The notes below the pieces were generated by a model, which was not told the origin of the DNA, did not search any database, and saw only the letters and a program-made list of their open reading frames with translations. A DNA stretch of 64,000 bases from Bacteroidia bacterium (lineage in GTDB: Bacteria; Bacteroidota; Bacteroidia; 2-12-FULL-35-15), in the NCBI GenBank assembly GCA_030654175.1, contig JAURXZ010000049.1, positions 280,334 to 344,333 of the forward strand, given 5' to 3'. This document shows positions 49,311 to 56,733 of the stretch, piece after piece. Position 1 is the first letter of the stretch, and each line of letters begins with the position of its first letter. Both the position numbers and the translations under genes were made by a program.

Positions 49311-50051
49311 TTACTTTTTCTTCTTCCTTTTTTTCTTTTCTACAGGTGGTGCAGGCGCTTCATATTTTAATGTGCCGCCCCAGAAGCCCATTTGGCGGAG
49401 GATCCAATTTTGGCGATAGCGGGTATATGCAGTGGGTTTAGCAACAGAAAATTTTAGTGGGTTTGGTAAAACGGCCGCTATTAAAGCTGCTTCGGATTTT
49501 GTTAGGTTTTTGGCATCCTTTTTAAAAAATGTTTTGGAGGCAGCTTGTGCACCATAAACACCATCACCTATTTCAATTACATTCAAATAAACTTCCATGA
49601 TCCGTTCTTTGCTCCAAATAGTTTCGATCAAAAAAACAAAATATACTTCAAACCCTTTCCGGATCCAACTTCGCCCCGACCAAAGAAAAACATTTTTTGC
49701 TGTTTGCTGACTGATGGTGCTTGCTCCACGCTGTTTTTTGTGAGTGGCATTATAATCCATTGCTTTTTCGATCGCCTTAAAATCAAAGCCACTATGATTT
49801 ATAAAATTTTGATCTTCGGAACAAACAACTGCTAACTGTAAACTTGGAGAAATTTCTTCGAATGGAACCCAATCCTTTTTGAGCTTCATTTCTTTATCAT
49901 CCATCTTCTGTTCAACACATCGGGTGAGCATGAGTGGAGTTAAAGGAATAGGAAGCCAACGGAAGAGAATAACGGATGCAATACTTATAATAAGAAACCA
50001 CATTGCAGCTTTCCAGGTGAAACGCCAAAGCTTTTTAAAAAATTCCTTCAT
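49311..50051 (-). CDS. mtgA: Monofunctional peptidoglycan transglycosylase MtgA
   Basis: This GT51 enzyme polymerises lipid II glycan strands without a transpeptidase domain. It has 246 residues, with one membrane anchor (about 15-32) and then the five GT51 motifs. The catalytic Glu is in VVCSEDQNFINHSGFD (Glu79). GASTISQQTAKNVFLW, RKGFEVYFVFLIETIWSKERIMEVYLNVIEIGDGVYGAQAA and LTKSEAALIAAVLPNP follow. The C-terminus is a run of Lys/Arg (KKKRKKKK). It is on the opposite strand to the LRR gene; their ends converge with repeat copy D between them. Confidence 0.93.
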   Translation of the reverse strand: MKEFFKKLWRFTWKAAMWFLIISIASVILFRWLPIPLTPLMLTRCVEQKMDDKEMKLKKDWVPFEEISPSLQLAVVCSEDQNFINHSGFDFKAIEKAMDYNATHKKQRGASTISQQTAKNVFLWSGRSWIRKGFEVYFVFLIETIWSKERIMEVYLNVIEIGDGVYGAQAASKTFFKKDAKNLTKSEAALIAAVLPNPLKFSVAKPTAYTRYRQNWILRQMGFWGGTLKYEAPAPPVEKKKRKKKK

Positions 50052-50179
50052 TTACTGATTACCTGTTTTGCAATTTTTAATTCAAGATACAAAAATAATA
50101 TAAAACATAATAGATTGTTCATATTTTAAATGCTTTGATTTTGTTGGTATTTAAAGGTAAATAAATTGGGCGATTTTCA

Positions 50180-50272
50180 TTTGGGCGTTCCCCTTTCTAA
50201 AAAGAAAGGGGGCGGGCTTTCCACTTCAATCTTTTCTAAACAGAAAAGGATTTACGTTGCAATCCCTAACGC
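50180..50272 (+). repeat. Structured intergenic repeat, copy E
   Basis: It begins TTTGGGCGTTCCCC and ends GCAATCCCTAACGC, with arms CCCCTTTCT/AGAAAGGGG and TTTTCT/AGAAAA. It lies in the 330-base gap between mtgA and the tmRNA gene. A partial TTGGGCG word at about 50166 just before it may be a broken edge of a second copy. Confidence 0.75.
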
Positions 50273-50362
50273 GGGCATTTCAGGTTATTATTTGTTTTAC
50301 CTCAACAAATTGTATTTGAGAATTTTTGATGAACAACATTAACAAAACCGCTTTTTATTTTG

Positions 50363-50370
50363 TATCTTTG
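50363..50370 (+). promoter_or_regulatory. -7 box of the tmRNA promoter
   Basis: TATCTTTG at 50363-50370 matches TAnnTTTG and lies 11 bases before the tmRNA 5' end. I found no TTTG at the expected -33 distance. Confidence 0.6.
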
Positions 50371-50381
50371 TAATTAATAAT

Positions 50382-50746
50382 GGGGTCGTCACGGTTTTGA
50401 CAGCAGGTGCGATTTTTATGTAAGCATGCCGAGCGTTGTGAATATGGCTCGTAAATATCAACTCTCACTCGTCTAACTGGCGAAAACAATTACGCGTTAG
50501 CTGCTTAGTTTTAGAAATTAAGCACTTTCTACTTCCCGGGAAGCTCTTCTCTACTGCGTCCCGTTAAAGTATCACAAATGTTGAGATAGTTTGGTCAGAA
50601 TCCCGATGATCAGGCGAAATTAAGGGAATAAGGTTGTGGTTGGTTTGACTTATACCGGCCACTTCTCGAAAATTAAATAAGAGCTACGCATGTAGAAAGC
50701 TTATTAATTCCTTGTTTGGACGAGGGTTCGAATCCCTCCGACTCCA
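50382..50746 (+). ncRNA. ssrA: Transfer-messenger RNA (tmRNA)
   Basis: tmRNA rescues stalled ribosomes and tags the unfinished protein for proteolysis. The 5' end GGGGTCGTCACGG pairs with the 3' CGACTCC to form the tRNA-like acceptor stem. A T-arm (GGGTTCGAATCCC) lies just before it. The tag frame at 50480-50509 reads GENNYALAA then TAG, the usual ALAA end. The CCA tail is not fully encoded (the DNA reads ACA after the stem). The gene has its own -7 box and a strong terminator. Confidence 0.95.
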
Positions 50747-50756
50747 CAGAAAAAAA

Positions 50757-50797
50757 AACTGCAAGTGGCTTGTTTTTAGCCACTTGCAGTTTTTTAT
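50757..50797 (+). terminator. Rho-independent terminator of ssrA
   Basis: Arms AACTGCAAGTGGCT (50757-50770) and AGCCACTTGCAGTT (50778-50791) pair perfectly around a seven-base loop, followed by TTTTT. Confidence 0.92.
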
Positions 50798-50942
50798 TTT
50801 AATCGGGGGACGCAATGGGGGACGTTTACAAAAAAACAATTTTTATAGGGGGTTCAGAGGTATAAAAAATAAACGCATTAGGTGTTCATAACTTGTACAG
50901 AAGAATGGAAAAAGATAATCGAACAACAATATTTTTCGAAAT

Positions 50943-51983
50943 CTAATTCTCTTCCTTATAATATATTTTATAATATTTTCTACCATCAGCATCTACACCT
51001 TGCTCTATTAATTCTTTATCTCCATGGATGTAAATGTGGAAATTTTTGTCGAGTTTTAAAACGCTTTTAAATACGCGTTCTTGTTTTTTTACTGCTTGTG
51101 GCGATATTTCAAAACTATCTGCTACTTCTATTTCATGACTTTCTCTGAAGGTTTCATCATAATTCCTGAATGATTTTATTATCCCTTTATCCTGAAGCAC
51201 CTCTTCTTCAAACTCTTTTTTATCAAAATTTTCGTGGCCTTTAAAATACTGAACAGAACGATTAAGCAAATCTATCTGATCTGCTTTGGTAACTTCAAAC
51301 TCTTCAGATAATTGTTTTGTAACGAAGCTTTTAGTGATGTTTAAAAATTGATTTGTTTGATTAAATTCATTATTCAACTGTACTAATCCTAAAAACGTTT
51401 CTTTCCAAAACTGAGCTTCCTCCCCACGATTTTGATTGTCAATTATTAAAACTTCAAAGCCCTCTTTTTTATTTGTATTAAATACGAGGCAGCCTTTATC
51501 AAATTTATTTACATCAATACCTTCTTTGTATGTTATAGAAAATTTGCTCTTCACTTCATCTATTTCAAAAAAACCATTCTTCGTTTCTGTTTTAAAAACA
51601 CCAATGGCATCCATCGTTTTGTTTTCTATCAAACATCCTTCAAAATAACAGACATACAACTCACCCGATTTAATTTTTGGATGGTTAGAGCTTTGGGCTA
51701 AATGATGGACAATGTTTAGTGAGGCTTCGTGAAAAGGTGTTTCTTCAGAAAATATCTCACGCATATAATTATAAACTTCATTAAATTTTAAAGATGAAGC
51801 ATGCGTGAATTTATATTTTTCGTAAACATTTATAAATTTATTTAAGAAAAACGGTTTTAATCTATCTGACAGTTCTTCATCAATAACTAAAGGTTCTTTT
51901 GATAATATTAATTCTTGTTCAGTTGAATTGGTTCCTATATAGTGAACAGAAATTTGTTTCAATGATGCATTTGTAAAATCCAT
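50943..51983 (-). CDS. NdpA/YejK-like nucleoid-associated protein
   Basis: The 346-residue sequence fits the 37-kDa nucleoid-associated family (PF04245) by eye: SGELYVCYFEGCLIENKTMDAIGVFKTETKNGFFEI, EEAQFWKETFLGLVQLNNEFNQTNQFLNI and FEVTKADQIDLLNRSVQYFKGH. It lacks a signal or membrane segment. Family members bind DNA in the nucleoid, and in Bacteroidota they are scattered and often lie in variable regions. Here it lies 146 bases past the ssrA terminator on the opposite strand, a favoured integration neighbourhood. The family call is fairly sure and the function here is not. Confidence 0.75.
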   Translation of the reverse strand: MDFTNASLKQISVHYIGTNSTEQELILSKEPLVIDEELSDRLKPFFLNKFINVYEKYKFTHASSLKFNEVYNYMREIFSEETPFHEASLNIVHHLAQSSNHPKIKSGELYVCYFEGCLIENKTMDAIGVFKTETKNGFFEIDEVKSKFSITYKEGIDVNKFDKGCLVFNTNKKEGFEVLIIDNQNRGEEAQFWKETFLGLVQLNNEFNQTNQFLNITKSFVTKQLSEEFEVTKADQIDLLNRSVQYFKGHENFDKKEFEEEVLQDKGIIKSFRNYDETFRESHEIEVADSFEISPQAVKKQERVFKSVLKLDKNFHIYIHGDKELIEQGVDADGRKYYKIYYKEEN

Positions 51984-52112
51984 TAATTGATTTTGTATTT
52001 AATTATTAGTAATTTAATTTACCCCTCCCCAAAAAAAAGGCACACAATCCTCAATTTTACAGTATGCTTGGCAATTGTTGACTTCTTCCTGGTAAGGTAA
52101 AATTAGGCTTTT

Positions 52113-52289
52113 TTAGCTGTTTAAAATTAAAAAGGATATTCCATTTGATCCAAAGGACTTTAATGATTTATTAGCATAATTAATTAGTGATTCTCGTGAT
52201 TTCCTGAGAAGAGTTTCTTTTTTTAATTCAATTTCGTTTGTGTTTGTGAAAGATTTCTCTGCTTGCTCTATTTGTGAGTCTTTATTGAA
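52113..52289 (-). pseudogene. Decayed coding remnant without a start codon
   Basis: A 58-codon frame with no ATG reads NKDSQIEQAEKSFTNTNEI, LKKETLLRKSRESLINYAN and KSLKSFGSNGISFLILNS, then TAA. The composition is like a real hydrophilic helical protein C-terminus. A stop codon lies directly before it. The neighbouring frame (52290 to about 52345, NKFKKTSDTEIIQ) may be its upstream part in another frame. I do not recognise the protein. Confidence 0.35.
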
Positions 52290-52384
52290 TTATTTCCGTG
52301 TCAGATGTTTTTTTAAATTTATTAAAATTTCCAAATCGTGAATAAAAGAGTTCGAGATCCAGTCGGTGGATTCCACAAATTAAA

Positions 52385-52418
52385 ACAAAAAGTCCCCAGT
52401 ACCTGCAGGACTTTTTGT
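52385..52418 (-). terminator. Bidirectional-looking terminator hairpin
   Basis: Arms ACAAAAAGTCC (52385-52395) and GGACTTTTTGT (52408-52418) pair perfectly around a 12-base loop. It follows the end of the 52517-53437 gene (minus strand), and U-rich sequence follows in both directions. Confidence 0.75.
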
Positions 52419-52516
52419 TTATTTGCGAAGAATCGAAAACAATAGTTTTTAGAGAATGAATATCCTGAGAATACCTTTTTCTGTGAAAAAAATAATGTTT
52501 CCGTGAATGGGCTTTC

Positions 52517-53437
52517 TTAATAGAACACATATTTTACTTTTTTTCCTCTGACCTTATTTAAAAGACCATTGTCAAGGTAACTAAATGAGGCATCTTTGCC
52601 ATAATAGTAAGAATTGGCATAAGCGGTTAGCCTTCCCTTTTCGTCATAAGTATAATTTCCAGACCCACCTCCAGGGCCATCGGAAGCTATAAAGCTTTTC
52701 AGCAGGCCATTTTCATAATAATTAAATTTGCATCTTCCGGATTCAATAACCTTACCTTGCAAATCATAAATTGAACCAACTGTCTGATCCGGATCTTCTG
52801 CTGAACCATCCATATAGGAAATGTTGTAAACCGCTTCATCAAACTTTTCCGAATAAGTGTTTTTAACCCTTTCTACCGACCTAAAATAATCAGCAGTATA
52901 TTGTCTTCCACAAAGTATATCTCCGGAACCAGATTCGCCAGTATTCGGTAATTTTACCAAAAGCTGTAATCGTTTTTTTGAATCGTATTTACATTTTATG
53001 TGCTGTTTAAGCTCGGAATAGCCATAACTTACATTTTCAATAATTGAATCTGCGTAATACCGAAAGGTTTGTACAAAATTTTGAGTGGTATATTTAATAA
53101 CTCTTCCTTGCTCATCATAGTCAGTAACATATTCTCGGCCATTCGACAGCGTAAATTTTTTTTGTTTTACTTTTAAGGTGCCGCAAAGTGCATCCTGCTG
53201 GTCTTTAATTTTCTCATTCGGTAAGTCTGGAAATGGTAGGAAACGGGCATCTAAAAATTGCATCTGAAGAGTAAACTGCAGCCCATAAGCTGTTTCTTCC
53301 GCGATGTTTTCAATAAATACATCTCTGTATTCCTTGTAATAAGTTGCAAAATTTTTTGCAACCTGGCCTTTTTGCGAATATGCACTGCAAGTTGTTGCTA
53401 AAAAGACAGTCAGAATTAAAAAATATTTTATCATCAA
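52517..53437 (-). CDS. Secreted YD/RHS-like repeat protein of unknown function
   Basis: The 306-residue protein has a signal peptide (MMIKYFLILTVFLATTCSAYSQ). Repeats of the kind found in YD/RHS and MORN-variant proteins follow: TDYDEQGRVIKYTTQNFVQTF, CKYDSKKRLQLLVKL, SIYDLQGKVIESGRCKFNYYENGLLKSF, NYTYDEKGRLTAYANSYYYG. Such repeats are common in Bacteroidota secreted proteins with no known job. There is no T9SS tail. It follows a TPR protein gene by five bases on the same strand, so the two are likely co-transcribed. Confidence 0.7.
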   Translation of the reverse strand: MMIKYFLILTVFLATTCSAYSQKGQVAKNFATYYKEYRDVFIENIAEETAYGLQFTLQMQFLDARFLPFPDLPNEKIKDQQDALCGTLKVKQKKFTLSNGREYVTDYDEQGRVIKYTTQNFVQTFRYYADSIIENVSYGYSELKQHIKCKYDSKKRLQLLVKLPNTGESGSGDILCGRQYTADYFRSVERVKNTYSEKFDEAVYNISYMDGSAEDPDQTVGSIYDLQGKVIESGRCKFNYYENGLLKSFIASDGPGGGSGNYTYDEKGRLTAYANSYYYGKDASFSYLDNGLLNKVRGKKVKYVFY

Positions 53438-53442
53438 TAGTA

Positions 53443-55155
53443 TTATTTAGGATTAGTAATAGCAGCAGCTTCGTTACTTAAAATGGCCCCTTTTGCCAAT
53501 GCAAGAAAATACTGTTCTTTTGCTTTTTTTGTTTTGCCTTTTTTTACGTATTGGTCGCCTAATTGAAGGTAAAGAGGAAATTCATCCGGATTATCGATTA
53601 TAAGGTTTTCTAATAATTCAATTGCTTCATTATCTTTATTCTGATGTTCATAGATCTGCGCAAGCCTTAATGAATACGTCCAATCGGAAGGAAAAAGGGC
53701 AATGGCTTGGTTATATTCATTTTCAGCTCGTGCATATTGGTTCGCATATTTCATACCCCACTCGGCAAGTAAAGTACCAAACTCAGCACTTTGTAGAGGA
53801 GTTATATTCTCCAGATTATGTGCCATTTTTTGAGTAAGGGAAAGAAAACTATCAATACTATCTATCTCAAGATACAAACGAGATTCCAGGAGCCAATACG
53901 TAAAATTGTTTTGTTGTGCAGTCGTACCGGACGATTTTAAAACGGAGCAAGCCTCCTGATAATTTTTCAAACCCATTAAAAGAATAACTTTATCAAAATT
54001 GATGGTATACGTTAATTCCTTATCGGTTTTAACAGGAGCTATTGTAAGTAAGTAATTCAAACCTTTCAGACAATAGGCTATTGCAGCAGTATCATTTTGC
54101 AGTGATGTATTCGTGTAATCTACAATGTTTTGCAGCACAGTAAAACGAACTAAATAATCATTAGGCGTAAGGCTTAATTGCTTATCAAAATATTTCACGG
54201 CATCTTCCGTAAGGCCTAGTTGTAGCTGCACCATTGCAATGTTATTATAGCATCTGCTTTTTTCTTTCAAGTCCGTAACTTTTCCTTTGATATAAGGCAC
54301 ATAGTAATTGCTCACTGCAGTCCAGTATTTGCGGGCTGCTATTTTACCCGACTTCTGCTTTAAAGCTTCAATGTATACGGATTCTAATTGCAATATTTCC
54401 GGATAGGTGAAATTCTGAAATTTTTTAACCAATGCCGGAGTTTGCTCCTGATGATTATACGTATAGCTGATAGGCCGGTAATTTCTGTCATATTTTATTT
54501 CAACAAAATGATTTTGATAATACTCTATTATTTCGTTGTATTCTTTTAACTCACCCATTAGCAGTAAGCATATAAATTGAAAGCGATTTTCATATTCATC
54601 CTGGAAAGGTTTTCCCAGATACATACTGGGGTCATAGCCATTAGGATCAGGATTTTCGTACTTGATAATATCACCTACACCATCAGGTGCATAATTAGGA
54701 AATGATCTTCTGATTTTTTCTGCTTCAAAGAATTTCCCTGCATTATAGTTTAATATAACCTTATCAGCATTCGTTTTCCATTCTTTTGCTGCCACTTCTT
54801 TTGCTTTTGTTAAAGCTAATTCTTTCTTATTATATTTATCATATTTCTGTTGCCATTTGGACCGATAAACTGCGCTGCTTCCATAAGAGTAGGATGAAGA
54901 GCTGCCGGAGTAAGAACTTGTTGAACTTCCGGATTGACTTGTGCCAAAAGAAGAAACGCTTTTGGGAGCATTATAACTAGGCATAATATACTGTTTTGTA
55001 ACTGTTGGTGCATTGTAAGCACCACCATTACCATAATTAGCTCCCTTAGATGAGATGGAGTAGCTTTGACCATAGCTTAAGTTGCTTAAACACATAGCTA
55101 TCGCTAATGTATTAAAACACCAATTGTATAACAGTAACCTGCTTAATTTTTTCAT
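53443..55155 (-). CDS. Secreted TPR-repeat protein
   Basis: The 570-residue protein starts at the ATG at 55155 (MKKLSRLLLYNWCFNTLAI), which gives a signal peptide ending SYGQ. The frame is open to 55407, but the extra 84 residues have no signal or domain character, so I reject that start. A Ser/Gly/Tyr-rich stretch (SSFGTSQSGSSTSSYSGSSSSYSYG) follows the signal. Two TPR clusters come next, near residues 280-380 and 480-560 (YNNIAMVQLQLGLTEDAVKYFDK; YSLRLAQIYEHQNKDNEAIELLEN; YLQLGDQYVKKGKTKKAKEQYFLAL). It probably acts as an envelope scaffold. The partner is the downstream YD-like protein, judging by the five-base gap. Confidence 0.8.
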   Translation of the reverse strand: MKKLSRLLLYNWCFNTLAIAMCLSNLSYGQSYSISSKGANYGNGGAYNAPTVTKQYIMPSYNAPKSVSSFGTSQSGSSTSSYSGSSSSYSYGSSAVYRSKWQQKYDKYNKKELALTKAKEVAAKEWKTNADKVILNYNAGKFFEAEKIRRSFPNYAPDGVGDIIKYENPDPNGYDPSMYLGKPFQDEYENRFQFICLLLMGELKEYNEIIEYYQNHFVEIKYDRNYRPISYTYNHQEQTPALVKKFQNFTYPEILQLESVYIEALKQKSGKIAARKYWTAVSNYYVPYIKGKVTDLKEKSRCYNNIAMVQLQLGLTEDAVKYFDKQLSLTPNDYLVRFTVLQNIVDYTNTSLQNDTAAIAYCLKGLNYLLTIAPVKTDKELTYTINFDKVILLMGLKNYQEACSVLKSSGTTAQQNNFTYWLLESRLYLEIDSIDSFLSLTQKMAHNLENITPLQSAEFGTLLAEWGMKYANQYARAENEYNQAIALFPSDWTYSLRLAQIYEHQNKDNEAIELLENLIIDNPDEFPLYLQLGDQYVKKGKTKKAKEQYFLALAKGAILSNEAAAITNPK

Positions 55156-55189
55156 ATAAAAGGAAATTTTTTTAAAATCGACTCTGACA

Positions 55190-55197
55190 CAAATGTA
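55190..55197 (-). promoter_or_regulatory. -7-like box for the TPR protein gene
   Basis: TACATTTG on the minus strand (55197-55190) matches TAnnTTTG. No TTTG lies at the -33 distance, so this is a weak call. Confidence 0.4.
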
Positions 55198-55769
55198 AGT
55201 TTTTGAAATATTAAATTCCATTATATTTTGATTAAAAGAGAAAAATACTGTACTAACTGTAGTCGAATTATTATGTATAAATAGTTGTATCATTAATTGG
55301 GATTTATAGCGAAAATATCTACTTATCTTAGAAAGGATTATGTATATCTTGGATTCATTATTGCTATTTAATAGTGCGAATGAACTTATCCTAGGAGGGA
55401 ATTCCACCCAATATATGAGATATGTTTGAAAAGTTTTAACTGTAATTTTCGAATCTCATAATATTGTATTTTTTCTAAAACTTTGATCTTAATCATCTTT
55501 TTGGAGGATATTCAACATTTCATTACGCATATTTTCAACAGAGATTTGCAATCAAAAAAAATCGAACATTTAAATTTTGAATATAAATATATTTAATAGA
55601 AATATTAAACTGTCATAAGGAAAATAGGCTACCAAGCCTCAGGTTGTCAAGACTTTACAATGATTAAGCGAGATGTGGAACTCACATGATATTCCTTTTG
55701 GGTATGTCAACTTTTGCCAGGAATAGTATAACCTGATTGAGAGTTCGAAAATACAATCTACCGTAGAAA

Positions 55770-55801
55770 TTTGCGCAAATCATTTTGTTTAAGTAATTTT
55801 G
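55770..55801 (+). promoter_or_regulatory. Promoter of the carotenoid operon with a TTTGCGCAAA palindrome
   Basis: TTTG (55770-55773), 20 bases, then TAATTTTG (55794-55801) is a full match to the Bacteroidota consensus. The ATG of the regulator follows at 55821. The -33 element is the left half of the ten-base palindrome TTTGCGCAAA (55770-55779), a plausible operator. Confidence 0.75.
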
Positions 55802-55820
55802 TAAAAGGTTAAACAAAAAT

Positions 55821-56705
55821 ATGGCAACTTATTCAATTAAAGAACTAGGCATTATTAGTGGAGTAAAACCTCATACGATAAGAATTTGGGAACAAAGGTA
55901 TGGTTTGCTTAAGCCTATGCGTTCTGAAACAAATATTCGGTATTATGATGATGAGCAGTTTAAAAAACTACTTAATGTAAAAGAATTGATTAATGCCGGA
56001 ATGAAGATCTCTCACATTGCCGATTTGTCGCCAAAACAAATTAGTATTGAGCTTGATAAGATCATTGCTGATGCCTATGAAAATGAGAGGGGGTTCGAAA
56101 GCATCATTAGCCAGATCATTATTTCCATAGCTACTTTTGATGAAGCTCTTTTCGAACAAATCTTTTCGAATTGTGTAATAAAGTTTCGTTTAAATAAAAC
56201 CTATTTAAATGTTATTTATCCTACGTTGGTGCGCGTTGGATTAATGTGGTGCAAAAATGATATTATGCCTGCGCAGGAGCATTTTTTTTCCAATTTGATA
56301 AAAAAAAAATTATTCTCTACCATCGATTCATTATCCATTCCCAAAAATGCCAACCAGACCTGGGTTCTTTTTTTGAATGAAGAGGAGGAGCATGAAATCG
56401 GACTTTTATTTGCTTATTATCTTATACGAAAGCATGGCAAAAAAGTAATTTATTTAGGAGGAAAAGTGCCTTATGATAATTTATCTAGGGTGGTTAAACA
56501 ATGCGAGGGTACACATTTATATACCTTTTTTGTTAAGAATCATTACGACAATCAAATAAATGATCTGATCACCAAATTAAATGGCGATTTTAAAAAATCT
56601 ACTATCTGTTTTTCCGGCAAAAAAGAGATCATTGCAAATATTCCATTAAATAAAAATAGAGTTTGGATAAAAGAATTACAATCTTTAATTGAAATGATTG
56701 AATAA
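55821..56705 (+). CDS. carH: CarH-type MerR regulator with cobalamin-binding domain
   Basis: The 294-residue protein has an N-terminal MerR winged helix (YSIKELGIISGVKPHTIRIWEQRYG with LLKPMRSETNIRYYDD). The C-terminal half (about 85-290) fits the CarA/CarH photoreceptor: Trp143, nine residues, then Glu153-His154 (W-x9-EH), and E189-E-H191-E-I-G194 (ExHxxG), the lower axial His motif. In CarH, dark adenosylcobalamin makes a DNA-binding tetramer and light breaks it, releasing the operon. All of these residues are present. It heads the carotenoid genes on the same strand, 28 bases before crtI, the usual place for this regulator. The call as a light sensor is strong inference. Confidence 0.85.
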   Translation: MATYSIKELGIISGVKPHTIRIWEQRYGLLKPMRSETNIRYYDDEQFKKLLNVKELINAGMKISHIADLSPKQISIELDKIIADAYENERGFESIISQIIISIATFDEALFEQIFSNCVIKFRLNKTYLNVIYPTLVRVGLMWCKNDIMPAQEHFFSNLIKKKLFSTIDSLSIPKNANQTWVLFLNEEEEHEIGLLFAYYLIRKHGKKVIYLGGKVPYDNLSRVVKQCEGTHLYTFFVKNHYDNQINDLITKLNGDFKKSTICFSGKKEIIANIPLNKNRVWIKELQSLIEMIE

Positions 56706-56733
56706 TTATTTTTAACCTTTTAAACATTATCAT

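Larger units (their letters stand above)
51984..52516. other. Gene-free gap holding a decayed coding stretch and a terminator
   Basis: Apart from the 52113-52289 remnant and the hairpin at 52385-52418, I see only AT-rich spacer. An 11-base palindrome (GTGGATTCCAC) lies at about 52366-52376. Confidence 0.5.
55156..55820. other. Divergent intergenic region before the carotenoid operon
   Basis: The 665-base gap holds the promoters of the divergent TPR and carH-like genes and no gene I can support. The middle (about 55410-55740) is AT-rich and shows no clear structure. Confidence 0.5.

Noticed and set aside
52350-52376. A GTTCGAGATCC word near GGATTCCAC that looks like a tRNA T-arm and 3' end
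   Set aside because: The T-stem arms do not pair and no tRNA body lies upstream, so it is not a tRNA or a clean att duplicate of ssrA.
52282-52530. An 82-residue minus-strand reading frame over the 52385-52418 hairpin
   Set aside because: Its first half encodes the terminator hairpin and palindrome; only the last few residues resemble coding sequence, and those I treat as part of a decayed remnant.
55155-55407. The longer start of the TPR protein at 55407
   Set aside because: The extra residues have no signal peptide or domain, and the ATG at 55155 gives a clean signal peptide directly below a -7-like box.
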